DNA from: Astropecten irregularis
Taxonomy: Eukaryota > Echinodermata > Asteroidea > Paxillosida > Astropectinidae
Assembly: GCA_963971285.1 (NCBI GenBank)
Contig: OZ020247.1
Coordinates: 8,390,614-8,454,613, forward strand
Length of the DNA: 64,000 nt
Reading direction: 5' to 3'
Part shown: one piece after another, positions 1 to 14,100 of the stretch
Position numbering within the stretch: position 1 is the stretch's first letter
Layout: each line of letters starts with the position of its first letter
Notes under the pieces: model-generated
The model's input: the letters and a program-made list of their open reading frames with translations, nothing else
Told to the model about the DNA's origin: nothing
Databases searched by the model: none
Made by a program: the position numbers and the translations under genes

Positions 1-510
1 GTCCAGCCTATATTCAGGATAATATTTTCCAGTTCTGTTTAAAAATATATACATCAGACACGGAGAGTACTTTTTATTACAGTTATTTCTTCCAAACCCC
101 CCCCCCCCCCTTCAAGATGGATCATACCAACAAATTCATTTTGAATTTTGATAACTTCTAATCAGGGATGTGAGTGGCCGCACAAAACAAATCTGAAAAC
201 CCCAAGGAAAAACCTCAAATTGAAATGATTCAATTTGCCAATGTTTTAGATTTGTACAAAGCTTAGCTAGCAAGGGAGGCAGCTGCTTTCAGGTCGCAGA
301 CCATGCATGATAATGTGAGCAGAATTGCAGAGGGCGGCCATTTTAAAGTTTCAATCTGCTGATGTGATCAATTTCACTCAAGACAGTTACTAGTCTGGTC
401 CCAGACTATTTCATGACTTTTCCTATAATTGTACTGTAGTTCCCAGACTCCTCCTCTTGAAGTATCTAATGAACTACCCCAAGGTGTCCTGAGTTCTGTG
501 AGGCATTCTA

Positions 511-745
511 GGGGCCTTTCTCAAAGATTGGCTACGGCTGAGGCTCTGGCTCAAATTTTTGTGAAACCATTCTAAAATAACGGGTATGACAATTTTTTTG
601 CAGTGGTTCGGAAGTCGATTCTCTGGTTTGAAAAGGAAAAACAGAGCTTCAGCTTCAATGAAAAGCCACAACCTATATTTTCAGCAAATGGACTACAGAG
701 ACGAAGCCAGAGCCCGAGTCAGAGTCGAGCTTTGAGAAAGACCCC
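511..745. mobile_element. GGGCC-MITE with GAGCCG-repeat ends, copy 1
   Basis: The inverted ends GGGGCCTTTCTCAAAG and CTTTGAGAAAGACCCCT contain degenerate GGCTCCGGCTC hexamer repeats. It shares the core TTCTCTGGTTTGAAAAG with the copy at 24437-24664. Confidence 0.7.
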
Positions 746-1671
746 TGAACTGCATCTACCTCAACTGTGGTCCAATGCTTGGAAGGGCGCCCTCTAGGGC
801 CTTAATTTCTCACACAGCATGAGCCACACGTCCAATTACAGGATGGAGGCCTAATGCAAGTTGACGTTGAAGACGGGGGTCACAATCCAGCCCAACTGAT
901 CACGTCTGACAAGACAGTTGTTCATTTTTAATCTAGCCCCCTCCCCGCCCCCTGCAGATAGTTAAACACAAGGGACGGTATCCAGGGGCCAAGCTGAAAG
1001 TTCACGAGGTCAAATTTGTGTCAATGATTCAACAAAAGCTGAAAGCTAATAAAAGTGTGCTATTGCTAATGGTGAATACTGAAATACAGCAACATCAATG
1101 TATACAATCAAATACAAGACAATACATGTGCAGCACCAAACTAATTAAAGAAATGTATGGCAGTTCCCTACCCAAGTCCTACAAGACAAGAATGTTGCTT
1201 TATACCGACCAACAACACAAGGCTTTCAAAATATCACTAAATGAGTGCGTTAAATAAGAACCTACAATATTCATTCTACATGTAGTTCTCCAGAACAAAC
1301 GACAAAATTAAGGAGAAATCAGAATGTCTCCCTAATATCAATTGTGCTAATAATTTTATGGCTTTGGTTTAGTGCAAGCAAATTTAACTGTGCTTCAATG
1401 CCCATTATTATCATAATTACTATCATTTTCATTTTAAACATGTTAAGTACCACAAGAGCATCTGAGTGAAAATAAAAGCTGGGGCCAATTTCCTGCAAAT
1501 GCTTTTTAGCACATAAGGTAAACTTGCTAAGCATGAGAGATTTTCCATGGTAAAAAAAATATTTTAAAAAATAAAATATTACCAACCAAATTTTGTTGAG
1601 ATAACGATTGCATTTCACTGGTATCCAGCTATTCTCTGCTTAGTATGTAATTCAGATTTGGCCATCAATCA

Positions 1672-1908
1672 GGGCCCAATTTCATGGCCTTGCTTACAGT
1701 AAGCATAGAAATGGTGCTAACAGAAGCAGAAAAATCTGCGCTTCCGATATCCTGTTCCATTAAATAGAAAAGATTTTTCATTTTGTGTAACTAAGAATTT
1801 CTCGCTTAACCTGGATAGCACAGAAAATCGGCGCTAACCCTGTAAGCAGAGAATGGGGATCATAAGAATTCTGCGGTAAGCAGATCCATGAAATGGAGCC
1901 CTGGGCCC
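1672..1908. mobile_element. MITE with GGGCCC...CCATGAAAT ends, copy 1
   Basis: Begins GGGCCCAATTTCATGG and ends CCATGAAATGGAGCCC with GCTTAC/GTAAGC pairs inside. Confidence 0.7.
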
Positions 1909-2145
1909 TTTTCCAAACCTCGGCTCCGGCTCCGGCTCAGGCTCCGGCGCTGTCATCCATATGCTGAAAATGTAGGTTGTTGCTTTTCATTGAAGCCGAA
2001 TCTCTGTTTTCTTGTTCAAAATAGAGTATCTATTTCCAAACCGTAACCAAAAGCCTCTATTTTGATACCTGTTATTCAAAAATGGTGTCACGAAATGGAG
2101 CCAAAGCCGGAGCCTGAGCCGGAGCCGAGGTTTGGAAAAGGCCCC
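1903..2145. mobile_element. GGGCC-MITE with GAGCCG-repeat ends, copy 2
   Basis: Ends are TTTTCCAAACCTCGGCTCC and its near-perfect complement. (GGCTCC)n hexamers form the subterminal part. It shares GGGCCC with the adjacent element at 1672-1908. Confidence 0.8.
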
Positions 2146-2617
2146 CAATTTGACTGAAACACACCTTTTCATGCTAACTGCTTCAGCAAGCTCTGTGAAA
2201 CTGACCCCTGGTTGAATACTGGTATTCCGCCATTGTGGCACATGCTTATTGCTTGACCTTTCAACCCCACTCAATACATTAGTACATGTCCATGTTAACC
2301 CATCACATAGCTGACCTTTCGATGATACTGCATTCCAATTAACACAATTAAGACAAGTGACTTTCTCACTAATTGGCAGAAAGGTCATGACGAGTTTCCA
2401 TCACAGCTGACAGATGACATGTTACATCTTAATTCCGATTTATACACAATATTTTTTCCCTGCAGGCTAGTACTTTTTTTCTCCATTAAAACATCTTTTG
2501 CATTACAAATTCTTTAATTTAGTACTTTTAATAGATAAATTATACATGTGTACTGAGTTTGAAGAGTGCAGAAATATTCATCTCTCAGAAATCAAAATAC
2601 ATTTCAGATTTTGCCAT

Positions 2618-2981
2618 TTAAAGAAAATGTCATACTTTGGTTCTTGATAAAGAGATTCATGGGCAAACATATCATGAAAGATACAGTATGAGTAACAGTC
2701 ATCTGTGAAATTCTCAGTCTCATACGGTGCCCACTTTTTGAGAAAACAGTGAAAAACGCCCACTGTATTTGAAAATCTTATCACAATTATTTCGCCAACT
2801 TCCGAAGATCAAAATTGTTTTGGTCAATTTGTTTTACTCTTCTGGATAAATACAGCATTTCAGATTTTAACGGTATGTTTCTACCATCACCATCTTTTAA
2901 ACACTGTTATAGGTACATTTGTGGAGATTTTTGTTTCGGCATGCTACAAAGTACCAAGAGTATAATAGTACAGCTCTTTAA
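2618..2981 (+). mobile_element. TTAA-flanked MITE, copy 4 (old, diverged)
   Basis: Recognised from shared segments such as GATTCATGGGCAAA, CATACGGTGCCCACTTTTTG and GATAAATACAGCATTTCAG. Ends are degenerate and the central palindrome is lost. Confidence 0.7.
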
Positions 2982-5160
2982 AACCAAGTGAGAAGAAAAA
3001 AGATATTAAGTTTTATCTGAGAGAATATTAAGGATACTGACTTTCCCCCTTGTTGCTTCAATTTCAGACACTGTCAGCAAGTGGAGATGAATGTTTTACA
3101 TTCATGAGATTGGACCTTGCACTTTCTGCTGTGAAATGACAGGACTTTTCACTTTCCCTGCTAAAAATGAACACATATTTCAGTTTCACTCAAGAAATGA
3201 ATATGAATTGTTCAAAATTGGAACCAAAAATATTTATCAAATGTGGGCCAGATTTCTCACCATTTGTGTGACAGCTCACTAGTACTAGAGAACAATATGA
3301 ACATTCAAACTATCTTAATTTAAGGTATTAAATACTGTCATTCCCCACAAAACATTCAAAAAAAAAAATTGGAAATAGGGTTTGCAAATAAAGCTAACAA
3401 ACCAAAGGTCGGACATCTTTAATGTCAAGACAGCTAGTATCAATAGTGCACATCTTTGCATTATGCGTAAAAACATAGTGCAAATGGCCGCAGCAATTTC
3501 AGAAATTCTTTCTGTGAGTTGGTCAAAGACCGAATCAAGCTCTGTTTAAAAAAAATTGAAGCGCACGATGGAACTGGAACCCAAATTATACATGTAATGT
3601 TTTGTATTATGAACTTTCACAAATCCTTCCACGTTTTGTGGCATTTACTGAGACTTTAGTACTTATCATTTGTGGCCACATACATGTACAATTGTACATG
3701 TCCAATTTTCTACATGTACATGTATATGTAGAAAATTTGGCGAGGCAGTTTTGTCTGTAGGAATAGATGATTTTTCTTTAAAGCTTATTAAATGACGTGA
3801 CTGTTAGTGTTTATACACCGGAAAGGCATGTTTTATTTTTGTTTCTCTTTTGTTTTATGAGGATTCAGGAAGTTCCCGGTGGAAAAAAAAATTAACCAGG
3901 GTAAAAAAAAAATATATTTTTGCCATTGGTTAACAAGAAATATTTCAACAACTGGTTGGAAACAAAAGAATGAATGATCCTCCAGAAAAAGGGGAAAAAA
4001 AGGGAAAATGAGAAGGAGACAGAATCGTCACTTTCATGAGGTTTTACTATCAGTTCTAGCAAACACTACCTACATGTACCAGCATGTTATAGAGAAATTA
4101 CAGTTTTATGACCAGTACTAAATTTTGGTTCCAACTGACTTCCTCCTAAACAATTTGGCATGTACGTGCACATTGTACGGTACACGTACATGTACATTCA
4201 CTGCAATATATCGTGTATCATGAAATGCAACTCCAACTGACTGCAATGTTTTTAATGTGAAAGTGCACTGCGTAATGTGCACATCGACTATAAAGAGCAG
4301 CATTTTGGACAATTTGTGCAGTACTGTATATTGCAATCAGCAGCAAGATAATTCCCATAAAAAAATCAGTAACAGGTGGGGAGCCGCCGGGTGGGGAGCC
4401 GTCGGGCAGGGAGCCAGGTGCGTCTGTAGTGGCATTCAAACTGTGGATTAATATTAAACAAAAGGGACACTATGGTCCACGATTGTAAAAAAAAGGTCCA
4501 CGATTGGAAAGCATGTACAAAACCAATGGAGCTGCTGCCAAAAAGTTTAAGTCCAAAAAAAGAGGAACAATAGGGGTCCAGGATTACAGGTGTTTAGATA
4601 ACTTGGGGTGGGTGGGCAGGTGGATAGGATGGGCCTTGATTTCCACTTCTTGGTTTTGTTTCTTTGTTTGTCTGTTCATTAGCTTTCCAAGAAGCCCCAC
4701 ACTTCAAAATGGAGAAGCACAAAATAAAATTACAAACCCAGCCCTGGCAGCACTTCCTTTTTTCAGAGTCGCAGAACATCCCAACACCAAACCGCCTCTA
4801 CCGATTGAAACAACAACAACAACAAAAACCCAACGAATAGGACTACACGCATTACACCTGTATACATACATACATGTACATCTTATGGTAAAATTCCTGC
4901 ATTGAATTTTACAGGGCATAATCGTACCCTGTATGGTTGCCAACACTGCATAAATATGTACACTCTAATAAAAAAAGAAGGAAATCCCCCCCCCAAAAAA
5001 AGGAAAACAAATATTTCAAAACTTCAAAAGACTGTCACCAGACAAAGAATTACGCCAACTTACAATTGAAGAAATAACAACAATAATACAATATTTTAAA
5101 GATAACCGACTAGGATTATTAAAAAAGAAAACAAACAAACATACAAACAAACAAGAAACG

Positions 5161-8100
5161 TTAAAGTCTGCATAAACAAAATAGTGTGGGGATGAAGATT
5201 GCCAGGGCTATGAGGATCGGATACAAGAAACTACTTTCGTCGGCGGCGTAAGGGTCCGGGGTCTTGGGTCCCGAGGTGATGTGCCGTTTGGGCTTGATCT
5301 CCTCTGTTTCTTCGTCGTCCGTTTCCTCTGTTTCCTCCTCGTCCAGATCGGCGCCCGGCAGAGGCGGTAACTTGGGTACATCTGCAAATGCAGGGACGGT
5401 TTCGGAGACATTAAAAAAACCAAATTATAATAATAGGTCTGGAACTTCACTAAAGACAGGAGGCAACAATGTAAAATGCCTCCATGACTTGGTGCATCTG
5501 ATCAGTGCCTAGGCCTTGGGAGCCCCTGGTCATTGTCTCAGTGTCCCTGGTCATGCTAGCCATTGTCTCGTTCTCCTGGTAATTGTCTCGGTTTTTTGAT
5601 CCGGTTAGGTTGCCTTACTCAGGTTGCCTCGGGGTGAAACTTTGCAAGTGTGAAAAGGGTTCCAAAAAAATCCAACCCCGAGATTTGGGATAGTGTGAAA
5701 CCCCTCCAAGGTGCCTGGAAAATTATCGGGTCCCCGTCAACCCAATTTAAACCCCCTTTGCCCCTCCCCATCCCTCGCAACCATCACGACCAACTCGACT
5801 TACCATCTACAGTTCCTTTGTATAGCACAATTGCGTTGATTTTAGGATTATCGTAATCGCCCTGTAGATACACACACAAAGACAAGAAAAGAGAGAAAAG
5901 TGATTTAAATGAATACAAACTTTGGCATGTTCGGCTGTCACAATTATAATGCATGACGGCAAGGTAGGTAGTTTGGGATCTTCCCACTACCAAAGCTAGG
6001 GCAATGCCTTTGCCTTTTTTGAAATAAGGTGTACACATAGAAATTCCCTCTAACCTGGCTCAGTCATTGTCAGTGGCTACTGGCTAAGAGCGAATCTTGT
6101 TCATGACTAAATGATTGTGCACCAGACGAGCAACTCCTTAAAACTTGAAGCCACAGTCCATCCTTGCATTATTATCAAATAAAATACTGAAACTGGGATT
6201 TGAAGAACCAACATGTTCGCAACTGAACATCAAACTAAGTACTGTACAACAATTTACTTGTAACCAAGAAAACGGATGAACCACTCATACATGTCAAAAG
6301 AAACTATATTATTGTATGTGTATGTACATGTATGAACGTGGAAATCATATTTAATCAAAAATTTATCCTCCTTAAATTTAAACTCCTTTAGGATCAATGG
6401 AATAACCTTAAACATGTTAAAAAAGAAAAAAAGAAGCCCAAACCAATTTCTTAGCAGTATGCACAACTGGCACAACATCCACAAAATTTCTCCTGAAATT
6501 TCACTCTTTTTAAAATTTGCCTGAGGAAGAAGACGGAGATTCCACAGTGAATGTACATGTACATGTATGTATGTATACCGTTTCCTTTTGCTGTAGGCCT
6601 ACATACAGTATATATCACCAACTATTGCTTGCATAATTTATACACGTATGTACAGTACTCGAGTCTCCAGGTAATTTATTACAAGAGCTTAAATATTTCA
6701 TTTCAAGTGAATTATACACCACAAGGTGCACAGTGCCCGGTAACTGTTATTCAGTAGGACCCAGTAAGCCCTTTCACACTGCAGAGCCAATCCCTGGGAA
6801 ATAAATCCCCGGGAATTTCCCAAGGATTTTTTACCTCACCAACACCAAAGATTATATAGCGCTATGCGCAAGATGGGGAACTCTCCCTGAAACGTGTAAT
6901 CGCCATGGGCGCCGGGGCGCGCGCTCCACGTACGGAGATGATATGAGTGATGTGTGCGATACTTGCAAAAGTAGGTCCAGAAAAAACACAAAATTGCCGT
7001 TGTTACATGTATATATATAGCTACTTCACATCAATGTCAAATATGTCTTTTTACAATTAACAATAAGTTTCAATCGAATTCGGGCCAAAATCTTGCCTAA
7101 CACTCCCCTTTTCTTTGATAAATCTCCAAGCTCCCATATGTCCCTTGTACAAACTACTCGCTATTTGCACACCAACATGGCGGATCGTGTATAATTTGTA
7201 TGTAGAATGGCGGCCTCCATGCCAATATCTATGCGCCCTACATGTATGGTTGGTTATCCATCTTGCGCGTAGCGCTATATAATCTTTGACCAATACCCCA
7301 GCAACCATTCACACTAGACCCATTTCACTAGTTGCTTTTCCCCTGGAAAAACATAAAAACCCCAGGGATTTTGGCTTTAACCCTACTACTCCCGAGCAGC
7401 GCTAAACATTCCCTAGGGAAAGGCCACTCCCCGGGAATTTCTTTGGTAGTGTGAAAGGTTCGACCAAAATACCCCGGCAATGCCCCGCCAATTCCCCGGG
7501 GAATTTGTCTAGTGTGAAAGCTCCTACTGCGGTTATCATCATGCGATACCAAGCGCAAAAGCCACAGCATAAAAAAACTGAACCGAAGTGTTAAGACAGG
7601 TGACAGAATCTGAAAAGAAAGTGGCAGCTCAGAAGAGTGCCACGAGGAAAAACGATTCTAAAAATGCCTATCTGTCAAAAAGGCATTCAAAAACCATGCA
7701 GGCATACAATATCATACACAAATAAAAATCAAAGTGAAATCTATCCTCTTCATCTCCAATGAATACGTATGGTACACTGTGCACTTAATGCACATGTATA
7801 CGTACGTAATGTGTTCATATAAATTTCATAAAGACATAGGGCCTGTTTGTTTAATGCAAAGGATCCCATATTTAGGGATCCACTTCCTATGCAGGGTACG
7901 CTAAAATGGGATCCGGATCTGCAGAATCCGTGATCCTTTGCATTTAACAAAATAGGCCCATAGATACATGTATGGTACATGTACACATATGATAGATTTG
8001 CAAATATTTCCAAGTCTACATATTTCTGAATAGCAATTTAGTAGTAAGAATTATTAAAGGCCTTCCATTTACATGCAGACTGTGTAAACAAAATTAATAT

Positions 8101-11100
8101 CATTTTATGTAAATATCCAGAAGGTTCCCTTTGCGCCATATATTTTTTATAATTTGTCTGTTTGTAATCTGATTCACCATTTTTTGTATTAAATTTACCT
8201 GCAAGGCCCGAGCTCAATCTTTTCTTTTCTTTTGCGAAAGGGAAAAATTTAAATGCACACATCCAGGGGCAGTAAGTGTATGATGACGCACTACATACTC
8301 AACAAGAATGACACAAGTCAAGGCACATAGAAAGATAGAAATAGGTTGTATACGGTAAATCCAATGGTTGAATAAAAAAATGAATAATACCAAAAAAAAA
8401 ACACGAACCAACATATTCCCAAAATCTCTGCATTTACATGTATTACTGATTTAAGGCTTATTTTGTCACTTTTACTAAGTATCAATGTCATCGTTTTAGA
8501 AATGTTCAAGTTATGATTTATATCTATTTATAATCTTAATCCTAATTTCTATTTTAATTGGTACTCATCTAATTAATTAGTGCCTTTGATCACTTGTAAG
8601 CGGAATTGTCTGCGCTTTATAAATAACAAATATTATTATTATTTATTTTTATAGTGTTCTCATTAAATTTTTAAAAACAAAATGGTACTATTTTTTGGCA
8701 CCGGCAGAGGACATTTTCCAGCTTTTCAAAGAGGTTCAAGTCCAGATTCTGTCAATTATTTTGCTTTAGCTGTACACCGACTCCTTTATGCCCACCCCTC
8801 CCCCACTCCACTAAAAAAATAAAAACACCATACAAGTCCTCCTGTCAGCGACCATGCAGGCTGTCATAATTCATTCTGTTGTCATAAAGTAATTTCATCC
8901 ACTAAAAATGAAAAAAAAATTGTCCAACGAAAAAAACAAAAATGTCTCCCTGGGGGCAATTACGGGATGACAAGTTTTGAGATTAATGCGGCATGCATGT
9001 AATATACTGTAGTACTGCCGAAATTAATCCCGTGAAACACAGGCCAGTGGCGCAAGTCACAGTGCATGATCTCTCTTAAAGGTAGTATCATACTTTGGTT
9101 TTTGTCAAAGAAGTACAGATTCATGGGCAAAAATATCAAGGAAGATACAGTCACAGTCATCTGTGAAAATTTCAGTTCCATACGATGCAAATTTTTTGAG
9201 AAAATCGTGAAAAACGGCCACAGTATTTTTTTTTAGTCTTTTTCTCTTTTATTTTTGATCTTTTAAAAGATCAAAAAGATTTTCGGTCATTGTTTTACTA
9301 ATTTCTGGATAAATACAGCATTTCAGGCGGAGAAATTTAAACGGTATGTTTCTTCTGGCATCATCTTCATACCCTGAAAGTAATATGTAAATCTGTGAAC
9401 ATTTTTGTTTTGGTTTCTTTAATACCAAAGTATGATACTACCTTTAAGACTAAGGGGAAAGTGCTTGCCGTCTTAAGGCCCGCGCCGCTAAACAGAAGCA
9501 GATGGGCGGAAGGAGTATGCGCCATTACTGCGAAAGGAAAACAAACTGTCACTTTTGTTTTATTGCCATATCACATGTTATGTTCTTGCCCATTCATACG
9601 TGTAGACATCACCATGTGTATGTATCCATGCATGCAGGTAGATGTTGTATTCTGTCAGGCTCCGTGTTAAAGGTAGTATCATACTTAGGTAAGAAAAAAA
9701 CCAAAACAGAAATGTTCACAGATTTACCTATAGATATAAATTGCAGGGTATGAAGATGATGGTGGTGATAGAAACAGTTACCGTTAATGTTTTCGCCTGA
9801 AATGGTGTATTTATCCAGAAATTAGTAAAACAAGGACCGAAAATCTTTTTGATCTTTTAATTAAAAGATCAAAAATAAAAGAGAAAAGACTTAAGAAATA
9901 CCGTGGCTGTTTTTCACTGTTTTCTCAAAAAGTGGGCACCGTATGGGACTGAAATTTTCACAGATGACTGTTATTGTATCTGTCTTGATATTTTTGCCCA
10001 TGAATCTGTATTTCTTTGATAAAAACCAAAGAATGATAAATTACCTTTAACAGAACAAGTCTTGTGAGACAGGAAGAAGAGCCCAGGTTAACTAGTATCA
10101 GGGTCATCAAAATCCCCTTTGGCTGAGCTTGCCAAATCCCCCCAGGAGCCCAGGGGATGATCTCCAAACAATCTTGAATAATGGCAGCCATTATTCTTTA
10201 TAGACATCCCCTTCATCTAATGTACGTGTACGTGTACGTCTCGCGTACATGTACAGTGTATGTACATGTACATGTACAAGGCTCACATGCCCTTATGAAT
10301 TCATAATTTTGTAACCGTACCTAAAAGTGGTCCATTAATGTAAAACCCCAAGCACAGCACAATGCACCTGTGTGCATACAGTACACAGGTACATCGAGTA
10401 TACATCAGTCCATACTCAGGTCCTCAAATACTGGATTACTGTTCTTACTGTACCAAAATGTAACTTGCTATGGCAGTATGGGGGATAGGTCTTTTTCCAA
10501 TTCAAGGCCTGCCTTACATGCCTTATGGAATGAGTTACCGATGGAGATTCATCTAATTACATGTATAAGTGTTGATCTGTTTAAAAAAGAAAGCCTCAAG
10601 ATATTGTTTTCCTCCTATTTACATGATTTAGAGTAATCTACATTGTCATTGTTTGTATGTTTGTACATTGTACATTACAAAAAATGAAATTGTGTTTAAA
10701 TATAAATTACGTATTGTTCCTTTTTGTAATTGAGCTGTGTGTAATTTAAGCATCTCATTTTTAGGGTGAAAAAAAGAAGAAAAAAAAAAAAAGAAAAAGG
10801 AAATTTCAAGAGTGCCTTCTTCTTTGCTCCCCCGGTACACTTGAAATAAAGGCAAGATTTATCGATGCTAACGGCCTGTAGGCATCAATGCTACTACTAC
10901 ACTGTACATGCATTAGGATTCGGTTCCAATGTGTTGATTAGTAGATGGCAGAGAGTATACGGCTATTACCCTGCAAGGCTAAAGTCATCAACTTGCTGAC
11001 ATTCTGAGCTAGAAAAAAAAACGTAATTAAAGTCCGTCTTGCGTACACGTACATCCATCGACTCTCGGGACTCCATTTACATGGAGATGCAGGTTCAAGT

Positions 11101-14100
11101 GCGGGATCACTCACTCACTGTGCTAGACCTGTCCCAATCCTGAGATGCTCCTACGCTAGTCAAGTTCCTACATGAAATTTTAATGATGCCCCTGTCCATG
11201 CATTTGATTTAAATTGCTTGTTTCTTCTCTCTAGATGTTCTGCCTTAATGCTGCCAACCTATCTTAAAGGAAATTCGGAATACTTCTTCTAACCTGACTA
11301 AAAAAGAGGAATCACAGGGCAAACTACATAGGAATACATGTGTATTTCCAAGCCAAAAATCGGAATCTGTTGTCAAGAGCTTGTAAAAAGTGATACATTC
11401 TTACCCAAAAAGAGGAATGATTCCTCCAAAAGAGGAATGGTTGGCAGACCTGTATGTTTTTTTTTCAAATTCTGATTGGCATGCTTGGTATTGTCTTTGC
11501 TCTGCAAGACTCACTGTTTTTTGTTTTAAATCTTGTTTCAGATTTTGTCTTGTGCACAGAATGAATGAAAGAATTCTTCCGGGGGTGTAAATCTAGGGTT
11601 AAAATGTTTCTGTCTGAAATGCCGTATTTACCCAGAAAAGAGTAATTTAACCAATTGACCAAAAACAATTTTGATTTTCAGACCATAAAAAATAACAGTG
11701 AAAAGATTTCAAAATATCGTGAGTGTTTTTCACTGTTTTCTCAAAAACTAGGCACAGCATGGGACTGGGAATTTCACAGATGAATGTTTTTGTTACTGTA
11801 TCTTCATTGATATTTTGCCCATGAATCTGCATTTCTTTGACAAAAACCAACATATTTAAAATACCTGGCTTTAATGCCTACAGTACAGATTTATTGTACA
11901 AGAACACAGGCCATGAAAACATGCACAAATCATACTCATACATTCTCGGTGAATGGATGATGTATATGTCCATTCACCTGTATGTGTACAGGTGCATATA
12001 GGCCTATGTACACGTGTACATGATGTATGTATGTTCAATCCCAAGTATATATATACATTAACCCATCTACATACGTATCTAATTTATTAAAATATACAAA
12101 AAATATACAATTTACAAGGCCATGCTGGTCATTGTAATACACAAATTATCAAAACAAGTTTCCAAGGCAACATCCAAGCTTCGCCAAGGGACCTGGCAGA
12201 CTAATATGAGGTCCCGCTCCGTTCAGCCATTAAAACCTAGCTCTTGTCTAAACACGCACACACATGCTCTCCATAGGGACGGCAAGCTGTTTTTAAGCTG
12301 TTGGTCTACTCAGTGTTATCTTTACTACACGCTTCATGTACTCAGCTCTCTGTGGGAGAACGGACACAGTCGCGTGTCTTATTACTGCCGCATAAATATA
12401 TAAAAAATATTGTTTGAGGCCATTAAAATAAAACCTCAGATGTAATATTATTATTCATCTCTGACAAAAATTTCTAAATGAAGAGTTGTGCTGAGACTTA
12501 CTGTACGTACGGGAGAATACACCTAGTCACTGTACATGTACAGTACATCAACGTTGTATACATAAATCAAATGACTGTTCTTTTAGTGTCGGTTATTTGA
12601 ATTTAATGTTTAAGAGTTAGGAGGGCCTGACATTTTAACTCATGGTACCTGTGTCAAGAGAGAATTTTCATTGCGCATTTAGTAGCTCGATGTACTATGA
12701 ATATTAACCATTTATTATTTTAAAAGTAAAAAAGAATTCTTAAATTCTAACTGTCAAATCGGCCCTACAAATCTAGCAAGACGTAGGGGGCCTATTGAAC
12801 TGATACAGTAAATCAGTACAAATCAAAAATTTAAAATCCCCTGAAAATGTAACATGGGCGCAGGTCTGCCATGACTACATACATGTACATGTTATCCATA
12901 TATGTACAGGATATGTACAGTACATGTGTGAACATCCTTAAAGGACATGGAACATTGCAACGATTCCGATTTCAGAACAATCATGCATATTAATGTATCT
13001 ATGCATGTACAGTAGGTGGTGTTGAACATGTACCATGCACATGAAATACATTGTACATAGTTATATACGTGTGCATACATACATGTGCATATTACTTGTA
13101 ATGTACACGTATATACAGGGTTCTAGCCACGGTGGGCGGCGCAGGGCGGGCCAGCCCGGCACTGGAAATTTGCGCCCGGAACATAGGTCTGAAATAAACT
13201 CTGCCGCCCAGCACAAATTTCCGCAGAGTGAATAAAAGTATTGCCAATATCGTGAATTGTGATCACATTTCTGAATAAAGTTCACTCTTTTCTGTGTTTT
13301 GAAATGTGAAGCACTGATTCTCAATGTTTACAAGACAATATAATTTCCAATTTTTAGCGTACAGTAGGCCTACAGTATATCTGTACATATAGCGGACTAG
13401 GGCTCAACTTCATTTCTAGAGCCCAGCACTAAAATTGGTCTGGCTAGAACCCTGTACATGTACACTAGGCCTACTGTACACCATACACGTACAAAAAGGC
13501 CAGCATTTAACTACTGTACAAATATATACCGGTGCATTAGTCCCTCTATTTTCTACTTCCCTGACATGGCAAAATCTGGATGGTAAGAATGGCAAGGAGA
13601 TAGAAACTACAATTGTAGATGAGATATTGCTGTGCAAAGCAATGAGACCCTTGTTTACCGGGTAATCTTCAAACTTACATGTAACTGAACTTTAAAAAGG
13701 AAAACAAAATCTGAATGAAAGCAATTAAACCTTTACTTCAAGAAACCAGTACAGCAGAACAGAGATGCCTTCACATTATATAGTAATAGGGCTCCGCGCT
13801 AATGACGTCACAAAATCCCCGGAAGTCAGACAAACATTTTCTCACACACGTAGTGTACATGGACCCGCACAAACACACGTTTGCATATGGTTGCAATGTT
13901 TGTCTGAGATCCGGTGCTATTTTTAGAGCAAGTGCGGAGCGCTATTAGCAGAAGTTTTGGTTACTGTTTCATCCACAGCCATTGATGGTTGATAAACTGA
14001 ACATATTACACACTACACATACATGTACATGTATACGTGTACATTCATAACCATTGATTTGTGTGGTAAAGTTACCCTTTATGCCAGCTGAACAAATTGG

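Larger units (their letters stand above)
1..5160. other. Region downstream of MLEC; possible long 3' UTR with repeats
   Basis: No exon is supported. MLEC genes in vertebrates have long 3' UTRs, and a minus-strand AATAAA at 3837-3832 could end a transcript of about 1.3 kb beyond the stop; this is inference. The region holds a poly-C run (98-111), three GGGCC-type MITEs (511-745, 1672-1908, 1903-2145), one TTAA-MITE (2618-2981) and TACATGTA clusters near 3690-3730 and 4160-4200. A short repeat at about 165-235 recurs at 15050-15125. Confidence 0.5.

Noticed and set aside
10370..10636. Plus-strand ORF of 88 codons as a host gene
   Set aside because: Its content matches the C-terminus of non-LTR retrotransposon proteins; it is recorded as a retroelement fragment.
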